Assembly: GCA_937885345.1 (NCBI GenBank)
Contig: CAKZZH010000019.1
Coordinates: forward strand, 1 to 11,726
Length of the DNA stretch: 11,726 nt
Source of the DNA: an uncultured Lachnospiraceae bacterium
Lineage (GTDB): Bacteria > Bacillota > Clostridia > Lachnospirales > Lachnospiraceae
Reading direction: 5' to 3'
Part shown: positions 6,122-11,726 of the stretch, one piece after another
Numbering within the stretch: the first letter of the stretch is position 1
How the letters are laid out: each line of letters starts with the position of its first letter
Position numbers and translations under genes: made by a program
The notes under the pieces: generated by a model
Databases searched by the model: none
What the model was told of the DNA's origin: nothing
Seen by the model: only the letters and a program-made list of their open reading frames with translations

Positions 6122-9043
6122 CTATCTCGGGATCTCAACCATGATATATACTTCCATGGTATCTCCCTCTTGAATTTCTTTGAAGTCTTCAAGTACGATA
6201 CCGCACTCATAGCCTTCCTTGACTTCCTTGGCATCATCCTTGAATCTCTTAAGAGACTCGATCTTGCCCTCATGGATCATATCGTCGCCGCGCATAACTC
6301 TGACGCCTGCACCCCTCTGAACCATACCGTCAAGTACATATGAACCGGCAATCGTTCCGATCTGTGAAGACTTGTAGGTCTGTCTGACTTCAACATGACC
6401 GATGATCTTCTCCTCGTATTTGGGATCGAGAAGTCCCTTCATAGCGGCTTCTACATCCTCAATTGCCTGGTAGATCACTCTGTATAATCTAAGGTCAACC
6501 TTTTCTCTGTCGGCGGTTGCTCTGGCCTGATTATCCGGTCTTACGTTGAAACCGATGATAATGGCATTTGATGCGGATGCAAGAATGACATCGGATTCAT
6601 TGATGGCACCAACGCCGGCATGGATTATTTTAACAACTACTTCATCATTGCTGAGCTTAAGAAGTGACGCCTTAACAGCCTCAACAGAGCCCTGAACGTC
6701 AGCTTTAACGATGATTCCGAGTTCCTTAAGGTTACCTGCCTGAATCTGACTGAATACATCGTCAAGACTCATACTGTGCTTGGTGTCCTCAAGGAGCTTT
6801 ACTCTGCCCTCACGGATAAATGTGTCGGCAAAGTTTCTTGCTTCCTTCTCAGTATCGGGCGATACAAATATATCTCCGGCACCGGGAACATCATTAAGAC
6901 CGATAACCTCAACAGGGATCGAAGGACCTGCCTCGGTTACTTTATTACCCTTATCGTCATTCATCGCACGGACTCTACCATGGCATGAGCCTACTGCTAT
7001 AAAATCACCGACATGAAGCGTTCCCTTCTGAACGAGAAGCGTTGCAACAGGACCGCGTCCCTTATCAAGCTGGCCTTCGATAACAAGACCTCTGGCCTTA
7101 CGATTGGGATTAGCCTTAAGTTCCCTCATCTCTGCGGTAAGAAGGAGCATCTCAAGAAGGTTGTCTATTCCTTCTCCGGTATGTGCGGATACGGGGCAGA
7201 AAATGGTTGTACCGCCCCAATCCTCGGCAATAAGTTCATACTCGGTAAGTTCCTGCTTAACTCGCTCGATATTGGCACTGGGCTTATCGATCTTATTTAC
7301 GGCAACAACTATATCAATACCCGCCGCTTTGGCATGGTTGATAGCTTCGATTGTCTGAGGCATTACACCGTCATCGGCAGCAACTACGAGAATTGCGATA
7401 TCCGTAGACTTGGCACCTCTCATACGCATAGCGGTGAAGGCTTCATGTCCGGGTGTATCAAGGAATGTAACCTTCTGACCGTTTACATCAACGGTATAAG
7501 CACCGATGTGCTGCGTGATTCCGCCTGCCTCTTTCTCGGTTACATGTGATGAACGGATGTAATCGAGAAGGGATGTTTTACCATGATCGACATGTCCCAT
7601 TACGCAGACAACGGGAGGTCTGGGGATGAGTGATTCGGGATCTTCCTCTTCCTCCTTAAGAAGCTCGGCGATGACGTCGATCTTCTCTTCATGATCGCAG
7701 ATACAGTTGAATTCAAGTGCGATCCTCTCCGCGGTATCAAAGTCGATATCCTGGTTAACCGTGAACATTTCACCTTTAAGGAAAAGCTTCTTGATGATTA
7801 CCGAAGGCTCGATCTTCATCTTATCAGCAAGTTCCTTAACGGTAAGGCTGTCCGGAAGAATAAGTGTCTTGATCTCATCCTCTTCCTGAGCCTTCTTGTT
7901 CTTGTTCTTGTTCATATTCTTCTCGAGAGCTTTGGTATTCTCCATTCTCTCGGACTTATCATATGTATTGTTGTCCTTCTTACGATTCTCGCGGTCACGG
8001 CTGCGCTGTTCTTTTGCCTCTCTGTCCTTGATCGCATCGCCGCCATCAAAGGAATCGTTCCCGCCTCTTGAAAAGCCTCTGCCCTGGCCCTGATTTCTGT
8101 CGCCGAAAGGTCTGCCCTGGCCCTGATTTCTGTCGCCGTAAGGTCTGCCGCCCTGGCCCTGATTTCTGTCACCGAAAGGTCTGCCGCCCTGGCCCTGACT
8201 TCTGTCACCATAAGGTCTTCTGTCGCCCTGGCCCTGGCTTCTGTCGCCGTAAGGTCTTCTGTCGCCCTGGCTTCTGTCACCGTAAGGTCTTCTGTCGCCC
8301 TGACCCTGGCTTCTGTCGCCGTAAGGTCTGCCCTGACCTCTCTCGCCCTGACCTCTCTCGCCCCTGCTTCTCTCAGTCTGGCTTCTCTCGTTATTATCAC
8401 TGTCTCTTCTGTCTTCGCTTGCTCTCTCATTATTTGCGGGAGCGGTATTTACAGGAGTATCAACACCGACATTTTCGTTATTAACATTTTCGTTATTTAC
8501 ATTCTCATTCTTGGCAGGTTCGTTCTTAACTTCAACCTCATCGCTTGGTCTTACCCTGTCTGAAGGACGTACCCTTGTGGGATCCTTGGAATAGTCCGTA
8601 GGACGTACTCTTTCCTGCGTGGCAGGTCTCTCGGCAGGACGATTACCTCTCTGGTTATCGCCGCCTCTTCTGTCCGTTGGGATTCTCATTCCACGTATAT
8701 CCCTGTCGCTGCTGTTCTGAGGGTTAAATACCATGGTAATCTTCTTCTTGGGTTTTGCTTCGCCTCTGGGAGCATTATGACCTGCGTTATCGGAAGAAGT
8801 TTCTCCCTTCTTAGCGCTGTTTTCACCCTTGGAGTCAGACGCAGACACCTGAGATGCAGCACCCTTGGAAGCATTACCGCTCTCACCGTCACCTGATTTG
8901 CCGAATTTGGCTTTAGCTTTGGCAATATCGTCATCATTTACCGAACTCATATGCGTTTTTATATCACTGTTGATTCCGGAAAGGTAAGATACAAGATCCT
9001 TTGTATTCACACCCATTTCCTTTGCTAATTCATGTACTCTCAA
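6122..9043 (-). CDS. infB: Translation initiation factor IF-2 with long repeat-bearing N-terminal linker
   Basis: IF2 is the GTPase that delivers initiator fMet-tRNA to the 30S subunit and promotes subunit joining. The 973-residue product has an N-terminal IF2_N module (1-50, VHELAKEMGVNTKDL), a disordered low-complexity linker (about 55-390), a second IF2_N module (about 393-447), the G domain with GHVDHGKT (483-490), GGITQ (507-511), DTPGH (529-533), NKID (583-586) and SAH (619-621), then domains II, III and the initiator-tRNA-binding domain IV ending MEVYIMVEIPR. I chose TTG 9043-9041 because GGAGG (9056-9052) sits 8 nt upstream and conserved sequence begins immediately after; no ATG fits. 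The start overlaps ylxQ by 14 nt. The linker contains three separate repeat arrays listed below. All G motifs are intact. Confidence 0.97.
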   Translation of the reverse strand: MRVHELAKEMGVNTKDLVSYLSGINSDIKTHMSSVNDDDIAKAKAKFGKSGDGESGNASKGAASQVSASDSKGENSAKKGETSSDNAGHNAPRGEAKPKKKITMVFNPQNSSDRDIRGMRIPTDRRGGDNQRGNRPAERPATQERVRPTDYSKDPTRVRPSDRVRPSDEVEVKNEPAKNENVNNENVNNENVGVDTPVNTAPANNERASEDRRDSDNNERSQTERSRGERGQGERGQGRPYGDRSQGQGDRRPYGDRSQGDRRPYGDRSQGQGDRRPYGDRSQGQGGRPFGDRNQGQGGRPYGDRNQGQGRPFGDRNQGQGRGFSRGGNDSFDGGDAIKDREAKEQRSRDRENRKKDNNTYDKSERMENTKALEKNMNKNKNKKAQEEDEIKTLILPDSLTVKELADKMKIEPSVIIKKLFLKGEMFTVNQDIDFDTAERIALEFNCICDHEEKIDVIAELLKEEEEDPESLIPRPPVVCVMGHVDHGKTSLLDYIRSSHVTEKEAGGITQHIGAYTVDVNGQKVTFLDTPGHEAFTAMRMRGAKSTDIAILVVAADDGVMPQTIEAINHAKAAGIDIVVAVNKIDKPSANIERVKQELTEYELIAEDWGGTTIFCPVSAHTGEGIDNLLEMLLLTAEMRELKANPNRKARGLVIEGQLDKGRGPVATLLVQKGTLHVGDFIAVGSCHGRVRAMNDDKGNKVTEAGPSIPVEVIGLNDVPGAGDIFVSPDTEKEARNFADTFIREGRVKLLEDTKHSMSLDDVFSQIQAGNLKELGIIVKADVQGSVEAVKASLLKLSNDEVVVKIIHAGVGAINESDVILASASNAIIIGFNVRPDNQARATADREKVDLRLYRVIYQAIEDVEAAMKGLLDPKYEEKIIGHVEVRQTYKSSQIGTIAGSYVLDGMVQRGAGVRVMRGDDMIHEGKIESLKRFKDDAKEVKEGYECGIVLEDFKEIQEGDTMEVYIMVEIPR
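8081..8329 (-). repeat. In-frame tandem repeats in infB encoding RP(Y/F)GDR(S/N)QGQG units
   Basis: Seven tandem units encode residues 239-321 of IF2. Unit lengths are 13, 11, 13, 12, 12, 11 and 11 residues: four RPYGDRSQG-type units, then RPFGDRNQG, RPYGDRNQG and RPFGDRNQG units. The DNA repeats with a 33-39 nt period and is nearly identical between units, consistent with recent expansion by slippage or unequal recombination. Composition is arginine, glycine, glutamine and one aromatic per unit, resembling RGG-type disordered regions. Two ERGQG units precede the array. Confidence 0.95.
8468..8509 (-). repeat. Short tandem repeat in infB encoding NENV units
   Basis: Three consecutive units encode NENV, NNENV and NNENV (IF2 residues 179-192), with a DNA period of 15 nt. 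It sits between the RVRP and RPYGDR arrays in the disordered linker and looks like an independent slippage product. Confidence 0.9.
8540..8611 (-). repeat. Short repeats in infB encoding RVRP(S/T)D
   Basis: RVRPTD, RVRPSD and RVRPSD occur at IF2 residues 145-150, 157-162 and 163-168; the last two are directly tandem. This is a third, degenerate repeat family in the same linker. Confidence 0.8.
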
Positions 9044-9353
9044 ATATATGACCTCCAAACTTGTCAATTATATTGTTTGCAAAATTTACATCAAGCACCG
9101 CGACTGAGGTTCGCATCCCCTGTCCCAGTGCATGTCCGAGACTTATTTTATCGGAATACTCATATATCGGTACCCGATAATAACTGCATTTATTATAAAA
9201 TAGCTTCTTGGTGTTATCGGAAGCATCCTTAGAAATTATTACAAGCCTTGCCTTGCCGGATTTAACCGCCTTTTCGACGGAGAATTCTCCGCTTACCGCT
9301 TTGCCCGCGCCTCGCGCCATTCCAAGCATTCCGAGTATTTTATCCTTGCACAA
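9030..9353 (-). CDS. ylxQ: YlxQ, L7Ae/L30e-family RNA-binding protein
   Basis: This 107-residue protein has the L7Ae/L30e fold signature: KILGMLGMARGAGKAVSGE at the N-terminus, a central LVIISKDASDNTKK (37-50) and a C-terminal SVAVLDVNFA strand. Family members bind kink-turn RNAs. YlxQ of Bacillus is encoded in the same place between ylxR and infB, but its cellular target is not well established. The start is TTG 9353-9351, chosen because GGAG lies about 10 nt upstream and conserved sequence begins a few residues later; the next ATG would remove the first conserved residues. It overlaps ylxR by 14 nt at its start and infB by 14 nt at its end, so all three are probably translationally coupled. 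Confidence 0.92.
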   Translation of the reverse strand: MCKDKILGMLGMARGAGKAVSGEFSVEKAVKSGKARLVIISKDASDNTKKLFYNKCSYYRVPIYEYSDKISLGHALGQGMRTSVAVLDVNFANNIIDKFGGHIFEST

Positions 9354-9618
9354 AATTCTTCATCTCCTCAGCCAGGCTTTCATATACTTCTTTTCCCACA
9401 GATTCCTTAAAAGATCTGTCAAGTCCCTTTTTCCTGATAACCAGATCGAGGCACTCGCAGGAAGGGCAGATATATGCGCCTCTTCCGTTTTTTCTTCCGG
9501 TGGCATCTATCGAATACTCACCTTCGCTTGTCCTTACGATCCTGATAAGAGACTTTTTATCTTTCTGTAAGCCGCAGCCTATGCAGCTCCTCTGTGGAAT
9601 CTTCTTAGTTGTTGTCAT
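9340..9618 (-). CDS. ylxR: YlxR (RnpM) family small RNA-binding protein
   Basis: The 92-residue protein shows the YlxR signature: PQRSCIGCG (8-16), the GRGAYIC segment (45-51) and a second cysteine pair (C51, C54), then a basic helical C-terminus. The two CxxC-like pairs (C12/C15 and C51/C54) could bind a metal, although many relatives lack some of these cysteines. In B. subtilis YlxR has been reported as an RNA-binding modulator of RNase P and as a global regulator. The ATG at 9618-9616 follows GAGGAG closely and overlaps the nusA stop by 14 nt. A longer frame starting 7 codons upstream lacks a site and family similarity. Confidence 0.94.
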   Translation of the reverse strand: MTTTKKIPQRSCIGCGLQKDKKSLIRIVRTSEGEYSIDATGRKNGRGAYICPSCECLDLVIRKKGLDRSFKESVGKEVYESLAEEMKNFVQG

Positions 9619-10840
9619 CTGTCTCCTCTGATTCTGCATTCATTTCAGACCCGTCATTAGCGGAAGCCTCATAATTGTCATCGGCGTAATCACCTTCGTA
9701 ATCGTCGCCGCCTTCATAGCCTTCACCTTCGTATTTCTCGCCATCGCGATAATCATAATACTCATCGCCTTCGTTGTAATCATCATAGTACTCATCGAAG
9801 AGACCAAGTTCCTTGGCCTGAGTCTCGCTCTTGATATCGATCTTGTAATTGGTAAGTCTTGCCGCAAGTCTTGCATTCTGACCGTCCCTGCCGATCGCAA
9901 GTGAAAGCTGATAATCGGGAACAACAACGATTGCTGACTTCTCTTCCTCATCGGCACCTACCGATACAACCTTAGCGGGACTAAGTGCGTTCTCGATAAG
10001 GTTTGCGGGATTGTCACTCCAGTTGATGATATCGATCTTCTCGCCCTTGAGCTCGTCAACAACGGCATTAACTCTTGAACCATTAACACCTACGCATGCT
10101 CCTACGGGATCAACATCGGGATTGCTTGAATATACAGCCATCTTGGTTCTTGAACCGGGCTCTCTGGCAATGTTCTTGATCTCAACGGTTCCGTCCTGAA
10201 CCTCGCTGACCTCGGCCTCAAAGAGTTTCTTAACAAGATTGGGATGAGTTCTTGAAACAAGGATCTTGATTCCCTTCTTATCGCTCTTAACTTCATGAAC
10301 ATATACTTTGATTCTGTCGCCCTGACGATAATGCTCACCCTTAACCATCTCGTTCTCATTAAGGATCGCATCTGCCTTACCGAGATTGATGATAAGATTG
10401 CGTCCTACGCTTCTCTGAACAATACCGGTAACGACATCGTTTACTTTATCGTTAAACTCATCGAAAATAGCCTGACGCTCATTCTCACGAAGCTTCTGTA
10501 TAATTGAATTCTTGGCATTACCGATGGCTATTCTTCCAAGATCCGTAGACTTGATCTCGAACTTAACAGTATCACCGATTTCATAGGTTGTCTTGATCTT
10601 GCGTGCGTCCTCAAGGCTGATCTGAAGCACGTCATCCGTAACTTCCTCAACAACCTCTTTGGACTGAATAACCCTGAAATCTCCGGTTACCTGATCGACT
10701 TTGCAGGTAAAATTATCATTCTTGCCGAACTTGGCCTTGCAGCCCTGCATAAGTGCGTTCTCAACAGCCTCAATAAGAATCTCCTTACGGATTCCCTTTT
10801 CTTTCTCCAGAGCACAAATAGCCTCCATTAATTCACTCAT
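9605..10840 (-). CDS. nusA: Transcription termination/antitermination factor NusA with acidic C-terminal tail
   Basis: NusA binds RNA polymerase and nascent RNA and modulates pausing, termination and antitermination. The 411-residue product has the polymerase-binding N-terminal domain (1-125), S1 domain (about 133-198), KH1 (about 230-276, GVNGSRVNAVV) and KH2 (about 300-346, GRDGQNARLAARL). It then has a 65-residue tail (347-411) with about 27 Asp/Glu and 11 Tyr but only two basic residues. Bacillus NusA (about 370 residues) ends soon after KH2, and the E. coli acidic repeats are folded and unlike this tail. The ATG at 10840-10838 has AAGGAGG 10 nt upstream, overlapping the rimP stop region. 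The gene lies 15 nt after rimP. Confidence 0.97.
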   Translation of the reverse strand: MSELMEAICALEKEKGIRKEILIEAVENALMQGCKAKFGKNDNFTCKVDQVTGDFRVIQSKEVVEEVTDDVLQISLEDARKIKTTYEIGDTVKFEIKSTDLGRIAIGNAKNSIIQKLRENERQAIFDEFNDKVNDVVTGIVQRSVGRNLIINLGKADAILNENEMVKGEHYRQGDRIKVYVHEVKSDKKGIKILVSRTHPNLVKKLFEAEVSEVQDGTVEIKNIAREPGSRTKMAVYSSNPDVDPVGACVGVNGSRVNAVVDELKGEKIDIINWSDNPANLIENALSPAKVVSVGADEEEKSAIVVVPDYQLSLAIGRDGQNARLAARLTNYKIDIKSETQAKELGLFDEYYDDYNEGDEYYDYRDGEKYEGEGYEGGDDYEGDYADDNYEASANDGSEMNAESEETDDNN

Positions 10841-10855
10841 CGTTATGCTTCCTCC

Positions 10856-11323
10856 TTAAAATTCGATGGTTTCTCTTATTAGTGCAATATTATTTCTATC
10901 GATCGTAAGCTCGCTTTCGTCTTCAAACTCGACTGTTATTTTATCCTTGTCATAGCTTCGTAAAATACCCACAATTTCCTTTTGTTTATCAAGGGCCTTG
11001 TAGAGTTTGATCTCGACTTCATAATCAAGATGCCTCTCATAATCCTTATCCTTTTTGAAAGGTCTTCCGAGTCCGGGAGAGCTGACCTCAAGAATGTAAG
11101 CCTCTTTGATAAGATCTTTCTCATCAATCTTTGCTTCAAACGCACGGCTTACCGTTTCGCAATCATCAACGGTTATTCCGCCGGGCTTATCAATATATGC
11201 ACGCAGGTACATATCCGTGCCCTCTTTGACATATTCCATGTCGACAAGTTCAAAGCCGTTCGCCTCAATTATCGGCATTATCAGCTCGGTGGCCGATTCT
11301 TCAATGTCTTCTCTTTTACCCAA
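10856..11323 (-). CDS. rimP: Ribosome maturation factor RimP
   Basis: RimP assists assembly of the 30S subunit and is the usual first gene of the nusA-infB operon. The 155-residue product contains GFELVDMEYVKEG (23-35), YLRAYIDKPGGITVDDC (39-55) and the hallmark EVSSPGLGRPFK (79-90), followed by the small C-terminal barrel. I chose TTG 11323-11321 since AAAGGAG (11337-11331) lies 7 nt upstream and the family N-terminus fits. An ATG at 11340 is out of frame, and the longer open frame upstream reads through the terminator hairpin. Confidence 0.95.
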   Translation of the reverse strand: MGKREDIEESATELIMPIIEANGFELVDMEYVKEGTDMYLRAYIDKPGGITVDDCETVSRAFEAKIDEKDLIKEAYILEVSSPGLGRPFKKDKDYERHLDYEVEIKLYKALDKQKEIVGILRSYDKDKITVEFEDESELTIDRNNIALIRETIEF

Positions 11324-11345
11324 AATATCGCTCCTTTCATGCAAG

Positions 11346-11373
11346 AAAAATGAGCAACCCGCGGGGTTGCTCA
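11346..11373 (-). terminator. Terminator hairpin in the rimP leader (possible attenuator)
   Basis: On the minus strand TGAGCAACCC (11373-11364) and GGGTTGCTCA (11360-11351) form a perfect 10-bp stem around a 3-nt loop, followed by TTTTTC. It ends only 9 nt before the rimP ribosome binding site. If transcription starts at the candidate promoter near 11430-11397, this hairpin is an attenuator for the whole operon. If not, it simply ends the upstream gene and the operon promoter must overlap it. In B. subtilis NusA controls its own operon through termination in the leader; I infer a similar arrangement. Confidence 0.8.
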
Positions 11374-11396
11374 CATCTCACTAACATCATCAACGA

Positions 11397-11430
11397 TATA
11401 TAACTTAACATAAATTCAAACCAATTGCAA
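11397..11430 (-). promoter_or_regulatory. Candidate promoter region for the rimP-nusA-infB operon
   Basis: Two overlapping sigma-A-like pairs are seen on the minus strand: TTGCAA (11430-11425), 17 nt, TAAGTT (11407-11402) with an upstream TGT extension; and TTGGTT (11424-11419), 16 nt, TATATA (11402-11397). Neither is a full match, and the AT-rich context raises the chance of spurious hits. Either would place the terminator hairpin in the 5' leader. Confidence 0.45.
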
Positions 11431-11438
11431 GAGTTTTT

Positions 11439-11669
11439 TTAGACTGTTACATGTTTTTTATTCAAAAACCATCCGGCCGCCCAGCCCAAAACCGTTAGGA
11501 TCATGATAATATAATATCTACTTACAAAGTCTCCTGTCGATAAAATATTATAATTAATATACGAAAGCAAACTGTTTCTGCCTGTTACAAGGCAGATCAC
11601 TTCATAAATGAGCGCAATGGCAAATGCCGGTGTCACAGACTTCATAAGGTATGACAGGACGGTCACCAC
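11439..11669 (-). CDS. Putative small membrane protein, unknown function
   Basis: I do not recognise this 76-residue frame. It has two hydrophobic stretches that could cross the membrane, at about 11-30 (VTPAFAIALIYEVICLVTG) and 52-70 (ending LGWAAGWFL), and a short basic end (NKKH). The frame starts at GTG 11669 with a stop five codons upstream, so it cannot extend further. No ribosome binding site is visible before the GTG or before the internal ATG at residue 9, which weakens the call. A TTGACA (11699-11694) lies upstream but has no matching -10. It could be a real small protein, the tail of a decayed gene, or a chance frame; the plausible helix layout makes a real protein slightly more likely. 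Confidence 0.45.
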   Translation of the reverse strand: MVTVLSYLMKSVTPAFAIALIYEVICLVTGRNSLLSYINYNILSTGDFVSRYYIIMILTVLGWAAGWFLNKKHVTV

Positions 11670-11691
11670 AGAAAACTGTTATGAAGTGACC
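11661..11691. repeat. Interrupted dyad overlapping the start of the small membrane-protein frame
   Basis: GGTCAC (11661-11666) and GTGACC (11686-11691) are perfect inverted arms enclosing a second inverted pair ACAG/CTGT (11668-11671 and 11676-11679) around AAAA. The dyad covers the GTG start at 11669. It could be an operator or an RNA hairpin hiding the start; there is no evidence beyond the symmetry. Confidence 0.4.
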
Positions 11692-11726
11692 TTTGTCAAG
11701 AGAAAATCCCAAATTAATCTATTTTT

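Noticed and set aside
6115..6273. Extended RbfA of 196 residues
   Set aside because: The extra 53 codons overlap the infB C-terminus in another frame and have no RbfA similarity; the ATG at 6114 gives the usual protein.
8081..8329. Regular 33-39 nt period as a possible CRISPR array
   Set aside because: Units are directly adjacent with no unique spacers, the array lies inside infB in frame, and no cas-like gene is near.
7912..8430. Minus-strand frame with TATEARARATEDL-like repeats in another phase of infB
   Set aside because: Same repeat array read in a shifted frame; the infB frame is intact across it with all conserved domains on both sides.
8068..8484. Plus-strand open frame with regular cysteine-rich repeats (CPGPDFCRRKV-like), resembling a small repeat protein
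   Set aside because: It is the antisense shadow of the IF2 RP(Y/F)GDR repeat array; the regularity is inherited from the infB DNA repeat and there is no ribosome binding site or promoter.

Overview
The window carries an almost entirely ordinary block of core translation and RNA-metabolism genes from a low-to-mid-GC Firmicute. The protein sequences (Pnp, IF2, YlxR, YlxQ), the strong AGGAGG-type ribosome binding sites, the frequent TTG and GTG starts and the gene order point to Clostridia, most likely Lachnospiraceae. I cannot name the genus from sequence alone. Every real gene lies on the minus strand, so the biological order runs from the right edge to the left edge.

Layout in the direction of transcription: a small putative two-helix membrane protein (11669-11439, uncertain); a promoter-like region and a strong terminator hairpin just before rimP (about 11430-11346); then the nusA-infB operon rimP, nusA, ylxR, ylxQ, infB, rbfA, nrnA, truB, ribF (11323-2854), in which genes are separated by at most about 36 bases and often overlap; a promoter and structured leader followed by rpsO (2857-2409); a rho-independent terminator (2402-2375); an 81-nt leader containing a very long hairpin followed by pnp (2241-139); and the first 39 codons of a YebC/TACO1-family gene running off the left edge.

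The genes form a coherent set. RimP and RbfA mature the 30S subunit, S15 is a 30S protein, IF2 starts translation, TruB modifies tRNA, NusA controls elongation and termination, YlxR and YlxQ are small RNA-binding proteins, Pnp and NrnA degrade RNA to short oligomers and then to mononucleotides, and YebC-family proteins act as ribosome-associated factors or regulators. RibF, the FAD/FMN synthase, is the metabolic passenger commonly found here.

I found no novel gene system, mobile element, CRISPR array or RNA gene. The points worth a second look are regulatory and architectural. They are a roughly 80-nt near-continuous hairpin in the pnp leader, reminiscent of the RNase III-controlled enterobacterial pnp leader; a terminator hairpin 9 nt before the rimP ribosome binding site that could be a NusA-responsive attenuator; a structured rpsO leader with a possible alternative pairing; four gene junctions that overlap by exactly 14 nt; a seven-unit arginine/glycine-rich repeat array in the disordered linker of IF2; and an acidic, tyrosine-rich tail on NusA in the same operon.
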